Shown in pieces: positions 38,055 to 47,191 of a stretch of 64,000 bases of DNA. The translations under genes were made by a program, and so were the position numbers. Each line of letters starts with the position of its first letter. The stretch's first letter is position 1. The notes beneath the pieces were generated by a model that was not told the DNA's origin, searched no databases, and saw only the letters and a list, made by a program, of their open reading frames with translations. The DNA is from an uncultured Microbacteriaceae bacterium (GTDB taxonomy: Bacteria > Actinomycetota > Actinomycetes > Actinomycetales > Microbacteriaceae), in contig CAIOLM010000027.1 in NCBI GenBank assembly GCA_903859205.1, positions 1 through 64,000 of the forward strand. Reading direction: 5' to 3'.

Positions 38055-38471
38055 CTATGAGGCGCTTGCCCACGCATCCTGTGTGTCGACTGGGTCTGAG
38101 TCGCCTTCGGTGGCAACGGATACGCGTGTGAAGACGGACGTGCCCCAAAACATGTCGTGCCCAATGGTGTCGGCCTCGATTTCCACCGTCGTTCCTGAGC
38201 GGTCGGTGTTCTCCCAGTCGCGAATCTTGAGACGCCCCGCAACGATCACACGGTCACCCTTTGCAACAGAAACCGCTGAATTGCTAGCCAGCGCCCGAAA
38301 GGCTGAGACCGTGTACCAGTTCGTGTCGGCGTCGATCCACTTTTGGGCTGCTCGATCAAAGCGACGCTGGCTCGAGGCCAAGCGAAAGCTGGTGATGGCC
38401 AGACCTTCGCTGGTCGTGAGGTGACGTGGGGTCGTGGCGACGAGACCAGTCAGGGTAATGGTGTCAGACAT
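38055..38471 (-). CDS. single-stranded DNA-binding protein
   Basis: OB-fold SSB-type protein, 138 residues from the ATG at 38471 behind AAGGAG; a longer frame upstream lacks a ribosome site. It shows ITLTGLVATTPRHL, SFRLASSQRRF, WYTVSAFRALA and KGDRVIVAGRLKIRDW. It lacks the acidic DDDIPF tail of the main replicative SSB and has a divergent C-terminus (DAWASAS). It is therefore probably a second, accessory SSB as found in many actinobacteria. Confidence 0.85.
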   Translation of the reverse strand: MSDTITLTGLVATTPRHLTTSEGLAITSFRLASSQRRFDRAAQKWIDADTNWYTVSAFRALASNSAVSVAKGDRVIVAGRLKIRDWENTDRSGTTVEIEADTIGHDMFWGTSVFTRVSVATEGDSDPVDTQDAWASAS

Positions 38472-38579
38472 GAGGCTCCTTGGTTGAGATGGAGCTGCAG
38501 TCTGCGCATCCGATGTCGTTTGCCGAGGCGAGCGAAACAACTGCGTTGAAAACTAGCGCTCTGCACGCGCTCAGGATAA

Positions 38580-39104
38580 CTACCCGACGACGTACTCCGA
38601 GAAGCTCTTGCGAACCTTGACAACCTTGGGAACCGCAACAGCTAGGCAGTAACCCTGCCCAGGATTCCGGGCGAAGAAGTTCTGGTGGTATTCCTCGGCG
38701 TCATAGAACTGCGTCAGTGGTTCGAGAGTGGTGACGACTCCCCCACCCCAGATTTCATTGGCGCGGTCAATCGACTCTGCAAAAACAGCGCGCTCATCGT
38801 CGCCCGTGTAGAACATCGCCGAGCGGTACTGCGTGCCGACATCGTTGCCCTGGCGGTTGAGCTGCCGTGGGTCGTGCAGAGTGAAAAAGACATCCAAAAT
38901 GACGCTCGCGGGAATGACAGTTTCATCGAAGTCAACACGCACCACCTCGGCATGGCCGGTCAGACCGGAGCACACGGCCTCGTAGGAGGGGTTTGCCAGC
39001 TCGCCACCGGCGTACCCCGAAACAACATCGGATACTCCGCGAAGCGTGCGGTACACCGCATCCAAACACCAAAAGCAGCCACCGGCCAGCGTGTACGACA
39101 TCAT
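38580..39104 (-). CDS. msrA: peptide methionine sulfoxide reductase A
   Basis: Reduces S-methionine sulfoxide in proteins, 174 residues. The active-site motif GGCFWC is at 8-13 and the YRSAMFY segment is conserved. The recycling Cys in the C-terminal GYCLAV is present. No msrB is adjacent. Two ATGs (39104, 39101) are equally possible. Confidence 0.95.
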   Translation of the reverse strand: MMSYTLAGGCFWCLDAVYRTLRGVSDVVSGYAGGELANPSYEAVCSGLTGHAEVVRVDFDETVIPASVILDVFFTLHDPRQLNRQGNDVGTQYRSAMFYTGDDERAVFAESIDRANEIWGGGVVTTLEPLTQFYDAEEYHQNFFARNPGQGYCLAVAVPKVVKVRKSFSEYVVG

Positions 39105-39198
39105 GCGCTTAGCCTAGTCGCGTCAAATTGACGGGCGTCTGGGGGATTCACCCCAAATTAGAAAACCGTTCTAATGAGCAAAACGCTATGTTTGTCTC

Positions 39199-39657
39199 GT
39201 GCAGTCCTGGAGTGATGTCGTCGCGTGGTTCGGCAATTCGGCGAACCTGGGCACCATTCTCACTTTGGCCGTTACCGCACTTGCAGTCATCGCCATTGTT
39301 CTCGGAGTCACTCTGTCGATTGGCCGTGTCGGCAAACGCGTTCGCGCCGCCCACGAAGACCTGAACGACCGTCTGGATGCGCTCAACCGCAGCAACGCCG
39401 ACATCGCTCGTGCCTTGCGTGACCGGTCCGCAGTGGCGCCTTCTGCTCCGACTTCGGCTTCGGCACCGGCTTCGGCACCCATCCCGGCACAGGCTCCGGC
39501 TGCGGCTCCGGCTCCGGCTCCCGCTGCGCCACAATCGCGTGCCGAGCTTCGAGCGACCACGGCTCCCGAGACTCCGTCTTCAGGAACGATGCCTACCCCC
39601 GCAGCGCAGGCGTACCTGTCCGCATCCAGCCTCGACAACGACCCGCTCAACCAGTAG
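39199..39657 (+). CDS. small membrane protein with Ala/Pro-rich tail, unknown
   Basis: 152 residues from a GTG. It has one hydrophobic segment at about 18-42 (LTLAVTALAVIAIVLGVTL), a short predicted coiled coil (AAHEDLNDRLDALNRSNADIARAL) and then a low-complexity Ala/Pro/Ser tail. It is divergent from msrA and 38 bp upstream of the khtT-like gene. The tail is encoded by a GC-rich near-repeat, so its length may vary between strains. No function recognised. Confidence 0.6.
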   Translation: MQSWSDVVAWFGNSANLGTILTLAVTALAVIAIVLGVTLSIGRVGKRVRAAHEDLNDRLDALNRSNADIARALRDRSAVAPSAPTSASAPASAPIPAQAPAAAPAPAPAAPQSRAELRATTAPETPSSGTMPTPAAQAYLSASSLDNDPLNQ

Positions 39658-39695
39658 ACCCTCTGCCACAACGTCGCTCTTGGTAGCGTGGGGGC

Positions 39696-40190
39696 ATGGG
39701 CCTACGCATTGAGAAAATCGACCTTCCCGGAATTGGTATTCGTCACGACATTGTGACGAAACTCGGGCGACACATTGGTGTGTTGAACTACCGTGACGGG
39801 CGACGCGAACTCGCCTTTTACGACAGCGAGGACCCCGACACCGTGCTCGAATCTGTAGACCTCGACACCGATGAAGCGGATGCCCTCGCCGACCTGCTCG
39901 GACACACGGCCCTGCTCAGCCAAATCGCCGATCTCGGTTCCGGAACACTGGGACTCTTCACCGAGCAGCTCATTCTTCCGATGGACTCTCGCTACCTCGA
40001 CAAGCCCCTGGGAGAGACAAAGGCGCGCACCAAGACGGGCTGCTCGATTGTCGCCATCCTTCGCGGCGAGGCCGTTGTGCCCTCGCCCATGCCCGAGGAA
40101 ATTCTGCTTCTCGACGACATTCTGATTGCCGTCGGCACCAGAACCGGTCTCGACAAACTCGAACACATCCTGGCGCAGGCAGACGGGTAA
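39696..40190 (+). CDS. khtT: cation:proton antiporter regulatory subunit (KhtT-like)
   Basis: Cytosolic regulator of a CPA2 antiporter, 164 residues. An N-terminal domain of ~80 residues (IDLPGIGIRHDIVTKLG) is followed by a TrkA_C/RCK-C ligand domain (~85-160; DKPLGE, VVAILRG-like SIVAILRGEAVVPSPMPEEILLLDDILIAVG). The antiporter gene begins 3 nt after its stop. In Bacillus the KhtT partner senses cyclic-di-AMP and pH; whether that holds here is unknown. Confidence 0.88.
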   Translation: MGLRIEKIDLPGIGIRHDIVTKLGRHIGVLNYRDGRRELAFYDSEDPDTVLESVDLDTDEADALADLLGHTALLSQIADLGSGTLGLFTEQLILPMDSRYLDKPLGETKARTKTGCSIVAILRGEAVVPSPMPEEILLLDDILIAVGTRTGLDKLEHILAQADG

Positions 40191-40193
40191 CGC

Positions 40194-41396
40194 GTGCACG
40201 AAGAAACGCTCATCCTGATTGAGGTAGGCGCTCTACTGCTCCTGCTCAGTTTTGTGGGCCGTTTTGCTGCGTGGATCGGGCAGTCGCCGATCCCGTTTTA
40301 CATGACCATCGGGTTGCTATTTGGCACGGGTGGCTTCATCGGTCTCGACGCAAGCCGCCCGTTCTTTCAAACCGGCAGCGAAATCGGCGTAGTGCTGCTG
40401 TTGCTCATGCTCGGATTGGAATACTCGCCGAGCGAGCTCGTCGGTAACCTGAAACGTTCGGCTGTCTCAGGAATCTGGGATGCAGCGCTCAACGCCCTCC
40501 CTGGTGCAGCATTCGGCCTCATCATGGGCTGGGGATGGGTCGGTGCCCTGGTCATGGCGGGCGTCACGTGGGTTTCGTCCTCGGGAGTCATCGCAAAGGT
40601 GCTGACCGACCTGGGCCGCCTCGGAAACCGCGAGACACCGACCGTTCTGTCGATTCTTGTCATCGAAGACCTGGCCATGGCCTTCTACTTGCCGGTGCTT
40701 TCTGCAGTTGTGATTGGGGCGAGCTTGGTTCAGGGCGCCATCACGGTGGCCGTAGCGATTGTGAGTGTTCTGGTCATCTTGTTCATTGCGCTCAGGTTCG
40801 GAAAGCGCATCTCGCGAGTGTTTTCTCCCGAGCACAAGGAGTCGTTGGTCATCGGCGTGCTGGGCCTCGCAATGCTCATCGCGGGTTTGGCCGCCGCGGT
40901 TCAGGTCTCGAGTGCGGTTGGCGCATTCCTTGTCGGCATCGCTATTTCGGGTCAGGTGGCACAGAATGCCGAGAAGCTATTGCGCCCACTGCGCGATCTT
41001 TTCGCAGCTATCTTCTTTGTGTTCTTTGGCCTGTCAACGGATGCCCGTGACATCCCTGTTGTCGTCTTGCCCGCTCTCGCGCTGGCTGCCGTCACGATGT
41101 CAGCCAAGGTTGCTACGGGTTACATCGCCGCGCGACGCGCCGGAATCGGCCGACCAGGACGCTGGCGCGCCGGCTTCGCCCTGACACCGCGAGGCGAATT
41201 TTCGATCATCATCGCCGCGATGGCGGTCTCGGCCGGCGTCAACCCGCTCATCGGCCCTATGGCAGCCACATACATGCTCATCACCGTCATTGCCGGCCCG
41301 CTGCTCGCACGCCTCACCGACACCAATGCTTTCAAGAGCAGCATGCGCGGCGCGAACACGACCGCGATAGAGGTCGTGAAAGTCGACCCTCGCTAA
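40194..41396 (+). CDS. khtU: CPA2-type K+/H+ antiporter (KhtU-like)
   Basis: Membrane antiporter, 400 residues and about 12 hydrophobic segments. It has the CPA2 core with GGFIGLD, LMLGLEYSP, VIEDLAMAFYLPVL and the helix with TPRGEFSIIIAAMAV. It lacks a C-terminal TrkA-N domain, in line with a separate KhtT subunit. It starts with GTG at 40194 directly after khtT. It probably exports K+ at high pH or after turgor change. tRNA-Arg follows 11 bp later. Confidence 0.9.
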   Translation: MHEETLILIEVGALLLLLSFVGRFAAWIGQSPIPFYMTIGLLFGTGGFIGLDASRPFFQTGSEIGVVLLLLMLGLEYSPSELVGNLKRSAVSGIWDAALNALPGAAFGLIMGWGWVGALVMAGVTWVSSSGVIAKVLTDLGRLGNRETPTVLSILVIEDLAMAFYLPVLSAVVIGASLVQGAITVAVAIVSVLVILFIALRFGKRISRVFSPEHKESLVIGVLGLAMLIAGLAAAVQVSSAVGAFLVGIAISGQVAQNAEKLLRPLRDLFAAIFFVFFGLSTDARDIPVVVLPALALAAVTMSAKVATGYIAARRAGIGRPGRWRAGFALTPRGEFSIIIAAMAVSAGVNPLIGPMAATYMLITVIAGPLLARLTDTNAFKSSMRGANTTAIEVVKVDPR

Positions 41397-41407
41397 ACTG
41401 GGTTCAC

Positions 41408-41480
41408 GCCCTCGTAGCTCAGAGGATAGAGCAGGAGCCTTCTAATCTCTTGGTCGCAGGTTCGAGTCCTGCCGAGGGCA
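41408..41480 (+). tRNA. tRNA-Arg (anticodon TCT)
   Basis: Acceptor GCCCTCG / CGAGGGC, D-arm GCTC...GAGC, anticodon loop CTTCTAA with TCT, and T-arm GTTCGAGTC. The anticodon stem has a G-T pair and a C/T mismatch at its loop-closing position. The discriminator is A and CCA is not encoded. Confidence 0.92.
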
Positions 41481-41495
41481 CGTAGTCGGGTTGCC

Positions 41496-42455
41496 TTAGG
41501 GCACTCGCACCGTGAGCGCACCGGCCAACACTGTCACGACAGCGCTCTTGACCTCGCCGAACGGATCGCCGTCGACCTGCACCATGACCGGCTCATCCAT
41601 GTGCCATTCGACCCGCGGCGTTTGGCGATAGCGCATCGAAGTGATGTCAGGCAATCCACGCAAAATCTGAGTCTTATTGGGCGAATTTCGCAGCGCGCTC
41701 CCCACAGCCACCCGGCGAAGGATGCGCGTCCAGCCAAACACCGACTTCGGGTCAAGCGCCAGCACGTCGAGCAGCCCGTCATCGAGTTTCGCCTCGGGCA
41801 TCAGCAGGAACCCGCCGGTGAGTACGCCGCAGTTGCCGATGATGGCCGTGTGCTGGCGGCGTTTGGCCCGTTGCCCGTCTTCGAGCACGACCGTGAGGGA
41901 ACGCTTCTCGTTACGCAGAGCGGCCTGCAGAATCGGACTGAGATAAGCCAGCCAGCCGATGCGTTCCTTGAGTTTGGGGTTGGTCAGGGCCGCCATCGCT
42001 GCATCTAGTCCGATTCCCGCCATCACCAAGAAGATGGCAGATTTGGGCCCCATCGGCCCGTCGGTATCGGCATGAGCGATATCGATTCGCTTATCGAGCC
42101 CCTCGAACGCGATGCGCACCGCCGCCTTGATATCGGCGACGGGAAGCCCCAGGTTGCGAGCCAGCAGATTTCCCGTGCCGCGAGGAATGATGCCCACGGG
42201 AGTTCCCGTGTCGCGAAAGACATCTGCTACCGCGCGAATGGTGCCGTCTCCGCCAATGACCAGCACGAGGTCAGGATTTCGCGCGAGAGCGCGTCGGGCA
42301 GCCGCCAAGCCACCATCCTTAGCCACGGTTGCAATCCACGTCGGGCGAGAATAGCCATGCTTGGCCACTTGCACGTCGACCTGCTTGCGAACCGCGTCAA
42401 TCCCCTTTTTCGAGGGATTACACACAATCACGACGTGCCGTTTGGCGGCATTCAT
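41496..42455 (-). CDS. diacylglycerol kinase family lipid kinase
   Basis: 319 residues of the DagK/YegS/BmrU fold. The nucleotide-binding GGDGTIRAV motif lies near residue 70, preceded by VVIVCNPSKKG and followed by PRGTGNLLARNL. The C-terminal beta-sandwich contains GLLDVLAL and MVQVDGDPFGEV. It phosphorylates diacylglycerol or a related lipid. Its ATG shares a base with the stop of the MBL/Rieske gene (TGATG), so it is the third gene of a coupled TetR-MBL/Rieske-DagK operon. Confidence 0.9.
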   Translation of the reverse strand: MNAAKRHVVIVCNPSKKGIDAVRKQVDVQVAKHGYSRPTWIATVAKDGGLAAARRALARNPDLVLVIGGDGTIRAVADVFRDTGTPVGIIPRGTGNLLARNLGLPVADIKAAVRIAFEGLDKRIDIAHADTDGPMGPKSAIFLVMAGIGLDAAMAALTNPKLKERIGWLAYLSPILQAALRNEKRSLTVVLEDGQRAKRRQHTAIIGNCGVLTGGFLLMPEAKLDDGLLDVLALDPKSVFGWTRILRRVAVGSALRNSPNKTQILRGLPDITSMRYRQTPRVEWHMDEPVMVQVDGDPFGEVKSAVVTVLAGALTVRVP

Positions 42456-43990
42456 CAGATCTTGCTGGCTCGAATCTCGTGCCCCTGAGTCGTGAGGCAG
42501 CGCCCGGTAGCCAAGTCAAACTTCCAGTCGTGGAGACTGCATGTGAGAATGCCATCTTCAACTGAGCCGGCCTGCGACAGGTCAGCCCTCAGATGCGGGC
42601 AACGACGTTGCACGAGCCAGTCACCTAGGCGAACATCCTGCCCATCATCAGACTGAGACTCGTACCAGTTCTGCACGTAGTCGATGCGCTGTTCAGAAAG
42701 GCACTTCATGAATGTGTACAAGTATTCGTTGAACTTGCCAATGCGGCCGGCGGTGAACCGAACCGAGAGGAAAATGCTGTTTGACCAGTCAATCTCTCGG
42801 TCGCGAAGGTTGGTGGCAACAAGCTCAGCTGGGATGTCGAACCAGTAGCGCACGGCCTCATCGTCGAACTTACGAACTTCACCTTTAGGGAAGTCGGCGA
42901 CTATCTCGAGATCACCAATGGTGAACTTAACCATGGCGCCGATGCCGTCGCACAGTAGCGGAGCACGCTTCATGAGTGGTTCCCACCACGCCTTAATCTC
43001 GGCCAGCGTTGCCTCCGGAGATGAAGGCGTTGCCCACTTGGCACGGGCTTCGGCGAGGTCAGCCTGACGCTCGGAGCGCTGCTTCTCGAAGTAGCCCCAC
43101 TTGTCAGCAAAGATTGCCGCGATTTCTTCTTCTGAGTACAGCGTTTGCGAAACCGTGACCTCGCCGTGGTTGATGTCGACAACCGTGCCCGGCATGAAGT
43201 TGTAACCGTTGATATCTGGGCGCGCCTCTTTGAGTTCAAGCAAAAACTCCACTTGGTCAGTGAAGATACTCTCGTCGTGCTGCCCGTGGGCGTTAAACGG
43301 GAAGAGCTGGTCATCGTAGAAGGCGGGTGGGCCCGCGTGCGGAAAGACGTGCGGGGAATCGATTTTGTCGATGTAGAACAAAGCACGCTTGGTCTGCGCC
43401 TCACGCTTGAGCTTGGCGAAGTGTTGCTTCTCGCTGAGCGGCAGGTCATAGGCCATGGGCCACCAGATGGCGCCCGAGAACTGCGTGAAATACGCGTCGA
43501 CCTTGCCAAAACCCAACAACGCTTCGATGTCGAGCGGGTGTGCATCGTTCTGATCGAGGATGCAGGCAGTTCCGTCATCGAGCGACAGGGACGAGTCTCC
43601 GATAGGGCCATCGCTGGGGGCCCGCATCGGCGTGACCAAAATGCGTAGACCGTTCTCTTCAATAATCTCGCCGGCGCGCGTGTAAATAATGTTGGTGAAG
43701 CCGAGCGAGCGCAGGTCGGTCTCGAGATCATCCGTGGGGTACTCCGGCAGCAAAACCTTGATGTCTTTGGGCACGTACTCGTTGAGCACCCACGGGTCGA
43801 AGTGGTCTCGGTGTCTGTGCGAAATATAGAGGTAGTCGGCGTTGCCGTACTTCTTCCAGTCGAGCGCACGGTTGTCAGGAAAAACAAACCACGACCCAAA
43901 GAACGCCGGCTTGACCCAGGGGTCACAGAGCACGCTGCCCCCCTTGGTCTCAATGAATAGTCCGGCATGACCGAGTCCGGTAACGCGCAC
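42455..43990 (-). CDS. MBL-fold hydrolase fused to a Rieske [2Fe-2S] domain
   Basis: 511 residues. The N-terminal ~260 residues are a metallo-beta-lactamase fold with the metal motif SHRHRDHFD near 57 and a later KIDSPHVFPHAGPPAF. A helical middle region with a sterol-carrier-like strand (MVKFTIGDLEIVAD) follows. The C-terminal Rieske domain (~430-511) has the cluster ligands CPHL and CSLHDWKF. Domain order resembles the CMP-sialic-acid-hydroxylase/UlaG-like MBL-Rieske group. The substrate is unknown. It starts with GTG sharing a base with the regulator's stop (TAGTG). Confidence 0.85.
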   Translation of the reverse strand: MRVTGLGHAGLFIETKGGSVLCDPWVKPAFFGSWFVFPDNRALDWKKYGNADYLYISHRHRDHFDPWVLNEYVPKDIKVLLPEYPTDDLETDLRSLGFTNIIYTRAGEIIEENGLRILVTPMRAPSDGPIGDSSLSLDDGTACILDQNDAHPLDIEALLGFGKVDAYFTQFSGAIWWPMAYDLPLSEKQHFAKLKREAQTKRALFYIDKIDSPHVFPHAGPPAFYDDQLFPFNAHGQHDESIFTDQVEFLLELKEARPDINGYNFMPGTVVDINHGEVTVSQTLYSEEEIAAIFADKWGYFEKQRSERQADLAEARAKWATPSSPEATLAEIKAWWEPLMKRAPLLCDGIGAMVKFTIGDLEIVADFPKGEVRKFDDEAVRYWFDIPAELVATNLRDREIDWSNSIFLSVRFTAGRIGKFNEYLYTFMKCLSEQRIDYVQNWYESQSDDGQDVRLGDWLVQRRCPHLRADLSQAGSVEDGILTCSLHDWKFDLATGRCLTTQGHEIRASKI

Positions 43991-44607
43991 TATTTGCCCT
44001 TCGTTTCGGCGCCGAAGGTCTTGAGCACCAGTCGGTCAATGAGGTCAATCCAGGCCTGCGGGTCGAGGTGCGGCTCGGTGATGTCATCGAGCGCCCGACC
44101 GAGTGTGTACGCCTGAATAAGAACGGCAGCGGCAAGCGGGTCAAAATCTGCGCTAAACCAGCGCTTGTTCTGTCCTTCGTGAATGAGGTCTGCGAGCGCA
44201 CCGTTGAGGCGCTGCTGCTCATTGTTCAGCAGCTCACGCAAGTGCGGGTTTCGGGCAGCGCGCCCGACAGTCTCCACGCGCTCTAAGCGATTCGGCCGAG
44301 ATTCTGGCGACTGCGTAGCAATGGTGATTCGGGCGATTCCAGCAAACATCTCGTCGCGGGTCTTGGAATCGGTGACGATGGGCACGATGGCCGCCACGGT
44401 GAGGTCCACGTAGTGCGCGAATCGATAGGCCAGGGCCTCATCGACCAGATCCGCGAGGTCGGTGAAGTGGTGATACAGCGACCCTTTTGAGATGCCCGAA
44501 AGGCTGAGCACATCGTCGACGGTGATTTCACCAGGTCCGCGGTCGTCGAGCATCTCGACCGTCACAGCAATCAACCGTTCACGGGTTGGGTGCTGAGCGC
44601 GCTTCAT
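43990..44607 (-). CDS. TetR/AcrR-family regulator
   Basis: 205 residues with the typical N-terminal helix-turn-helix (ITVDDVLSLSGISKGSLYHHFTDLADLVDEAL, ~22-52) and a helical ligand domain. It is the first gene of the overlapping operon with the MBL/Rieske and lipid-kinase genes, so it probably controls its own operon. No clear palindrome was found in the 19-bp gap to the gene upstream; the operator may lie further up. Confidence 0.9.
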   Translation of the reverse strand: MKRAQHPTRERLIAVTVEMLDDRGPGEITVDDVLSLSGISKGSLYHHFTDLADLVDEALAYRFAHYVDLTVAAIVPIVTDSKTRDEMFAGIARITIATQSPESRPNRLERVETVGRAARNPHLRELLNNEQQRLNGALADLIHEGQNKRWFSADFDPLAAAVLIQAYTLGRALDDITEPHLDPQAWIDLIDRLVLKTFGAETKGK

Positions 44608-44626
44608 AGGTCAATTCTAGGTCGCT

Positions 44627-47071
44627 CTAGGGTACGAGACCGGTAGACAGCGACCAGCGAACCTTTGGTGTCTCCTGCACGCCTGAAGCAGTGATCTGAG
44701 CTACCAGATACCTATTTCGATCAGCCGCAACGGGTGTGTACGACTCCGCCGTCGCGTTCGCAATAAGCGTGCAGCTCATGGGGGGCGCGGTGGGTGCGGT
44801 GGCTTGCGTTACTGCGACGACACCGAGGCAGCGCATCCACTGATAAGTGAACGAGGGCGTGGTCGAAACGGTCAGTGCGCGCATTGCCTTCCACGTCATC
44901 TCACCCACGTAACCGTCGGGGTTAGGCACGTGATGGCGCGTTTGGAATTTGCGAACGTCGGCAACGGTTCGGGCGTCGTAGATGCCCGTCTGTGGTGTTG
45001 CATAACCGTCGGCTCGCAGGGCCTGCTGAATGCCCGCGACCGAGTAGCCGCCGTAGAGCCGGCCGGTGGTGGTCAGACGGATGCGCGTGGTCGCTCCGGT
45101 CCAGGCGCCCGAGCTCGCGGTGACCGCGCGGCCAACCGACGGAGCACCAGAGATGAGGGGAACGAGCGGGTCGTCAGCAACGGCAACCGTGGATGGCGTG
45201 TACTCCGTTGTCGCGCCGATGGCGTTCGTCGCAACTACCTTGGCGGTGATGTACTTGCCCCTCGACGAAGCCGGGATGGCAACCGACGGCACACTCGAAG
45301 CATTGCCCAGCGGGGCACAGGTTCCCGGAATGCTCACAACAGAGGTCTTGACGGCCGCAGGGCAAGCAAAGAACTGGTAGCTCATGGTCGCGGCCGGCAC
45401 CGCCGTGTAGGTGCCCGAAGCGGTGGTCAGCGTGGCACCAATCTTGGCCCGACCGGTTACCGAAGAGTGCGTGTTGATGAGGGGAACAGACTGCACCTGC
45501 AAGCTTGTCGACGTCACGACAGTGGATGCCGAAGTGTTCTTGGCCGTAACTTTGGCCTGGTAGTACTTGCCGATGTCAGCTGCGCGGGCAACAAAGGTTG
45601 CCTTGGTGGCCCCCGCGATGGCAACACAGGACGGCGCCGGTATCGTCGGTGAGAGCGCCGCGGGCGTAACCACCGGCGGCTGTGGGATTGACCCGGTACA
45701 GACGCTCCACTGGTAACTAAAGGCTGGGGCAGGCAGTCCGGTCCAGGTTCCGCTGGAGACCGTCAGCGTCTGGGCCGGCCGCACCGATCCAGCGATTGCA
45801 GGCAGGACAGTGTTTGCCGGAGCGAGGTAGACCTTGGCAGTTGTGGCCGTCATGCGATAAACCGTTCCGGCAACGTTTGACACCTTGATGCGCGGAGCCA
45901 CGTACTTACCGACGTCGTCAACGGTGAGGGTGTATGTAGCGGAGACGGCGTTGGTGATCGCGGCACATCCCGTCGGTGCAGCCGGAAGAAGCGAGCTCAC
46001 TGGGGAATCGCACTTAAACCACTGGTAACTCGGCGCAGGGGCAGGTACGCCCTTCCAATTGCCCTTCGAGGCCGTGAGAACGGTTCCCACCTTCTCCAGG
46101 CCGACTGCTGTGCCGGTCTGTGTTGGCGGATCAGTCATCGCCGGCGGAATACCGTGCGGATCGCCAAACCACTTGAAGTAGTAGCGGAAAAAGTTGCGGT
46201 TGCCGTAGGCACCGCATGGGGCTGTTCCCCAACCCGCAGCAAGGGCCGCGGCGTTTGGGGTGTACGGGGTGTAGACGTAAAGAATGTGCGTGGCCTGGTT
46301 AGCAATATAAGTGCGCTTAGTTCCACACGAAGTTGAAATGCCGTAGCGAACGTTCACCCAAGTGTGTACTCGATGCATAGCCGCGAAGTCAGACTCATAA
46401 TTCGTGCCGGGCCCGGTGCCGGCGGGTTGGGTGTAGCGCTTCATCATGTAGACACCGCGATAGACCTGCTTGAAGAAGCCGGACGTGAGTCCGCATCCAT
46501 CGCCAGAGTCGGGGCAGTCGGCACCCATGGCGTACTTGTATTGGCGTGTGCCGGGCCAGTCGTCGGTGACCAATTGCTGCTCTTTCTCGAGCGTCACCAA
46601 AATCACCTTGGGACTGATACCGCACGCGCGACCGACCTTGTAAATGATGAGCGCCGCCTTCTCGTGCACTCCGGCGCTGTCTTTATAGGTCCAGCTTGTC
46701 GTCGCCGGGTTGTCAGGGCGGGTGTAGGCCGTGCACATCGGGTTGGCAGGAATGTTGGTGGCGATGTCGAATTTGTCTTTGAGGCAGGTGTAGCCGCTAC
46801 GGCAGCTGGGCACCTTCTCGTTGAGGAATGTCTGGATGTCTGCAACAGTCATCGAATTCGAATCGAAGAAGAGCTCGTCGTTGATGATTCGACCGGCGTC
46901 CCACTTCGACATGTCGATGGTGTACTCGGGCCACTTGACGGCCGCTTGAGCGCCGGATGAACTACCAACGGTTGCGGGTGCGACAACGACCCCGACCACG
47001 GCCACCACGGCGGCAATCAGGGTTAACGTGAGCGCGCGCGCCCACGCTCGAAGCCACAGACCTCGAACCAT
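44627..47071 (-). CDS. large secreted wall-associated protein with Ig-like repeats and a peptidoglycan-binding domain
   Basis: 814 residues from the ATG at 47071; a TTG at 47122 is possible. TAGACT lies 7 nt before the ATG, which suits a leaderless start. A signal peptide (cleavage near AQA) is followed by an actinobacterial secreted domain of ~260 residues with paired Cys and a LVTLEKEQQLVTDDW segment reminiscent of lysozyme-like enzymes. Four or five ~80-residue modules with the SYQW hallmark (PAPSYQWFKC) follow. A PG_binding_1-type domain (GIQQALRADGY, GEMTWKAMRAL) is inserted within the repeat series, before the last SYQW module. A wall-hydrolase or wall-anchoring role is inferred. Confidence 0.8.
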   Translation of the reverse strand: MVRGLWLRAWARALTLTLIAAVVAVVGVVVAPATVGSSSGAQAAVKWPEYTIDMSKWDAGRIINDELFFDSNSMTVADIQTFLNEKVPSCRSGYTCLKDKFDIATNIPANPMCTAYTRPDNPATTSWTYKDSAGVHEKAALIIYKVGRACGISPKVILVTLEKEQQLVTDDWPGTRQYKYAMGADCPDSGDGCGLTSGFFKQVYRGVYMMKRYTQPAGTGPGTNYESDFAAMHRVHTWVNVRYGISTSCGTKRTYIANQATHILYVYTPYTPNAAALAAGWGTAPCGAYGNRNFFRYYFKWFGDPHGIPPAMTDPPTQTGTAVGLEKVGTVLTASKGNWKGVPAPAPSYQWFKCDSPVSSLLPAAPTGCAAITNAVSATYTLTVDDVGKYVAPRIKVSNVAGTVYRMTATTAKVYLAPANTVLPAIAGSVRPAQTLTVSSGTWTGLPAPAFSYQWSVCTGSIPQPPVVTPAALSPTIPAPSCVAIAGATKATFVARAADIGKYYQAKVTAKNTSASTVVTSTSLQVQSVPLINTHSSVTGRAKIGATLTTASGTYTAVPAATMSYQFFACPAAVKTSVVSIPGTCAPLGNASSVPSVAIPASSRGKYITAKVVATNAIGATTEYTPSTVAVADDPLVPLISGAPSVGRAVTASSGAWTGATTRIRLTTTGRLYGGYSVAGIQQALRADGYATPQTGIYDARTVADVRKFQTRHHVPNPDGYVGEMTWKAMRALTVSTTPSFTYQWMRCLGVVAVTQATAPTAPPMSCTLIANATAESYTPVAADRNRYLVAQITASGVQETPKVRWSLSTGLVP

Positions 47072-47191
47072 AGGTTTAAGTCTAAACAACGGGTTGAAAG
47101 TTTCCGGGATTTGAGCGTCCAAGATTCAGCCAAGAAATCCTTTCAATTGCGGGCGAAACTCGGTGTCGGTTCGGCTAACTAGACTTGAGCC

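Noticed and set aside
39430-39540. GCTCCGGCT-type microsatellite
   Set aside because: It is the in-frame Ala/Pro-rich tail of the small membrane protein, not an independent repeat element.
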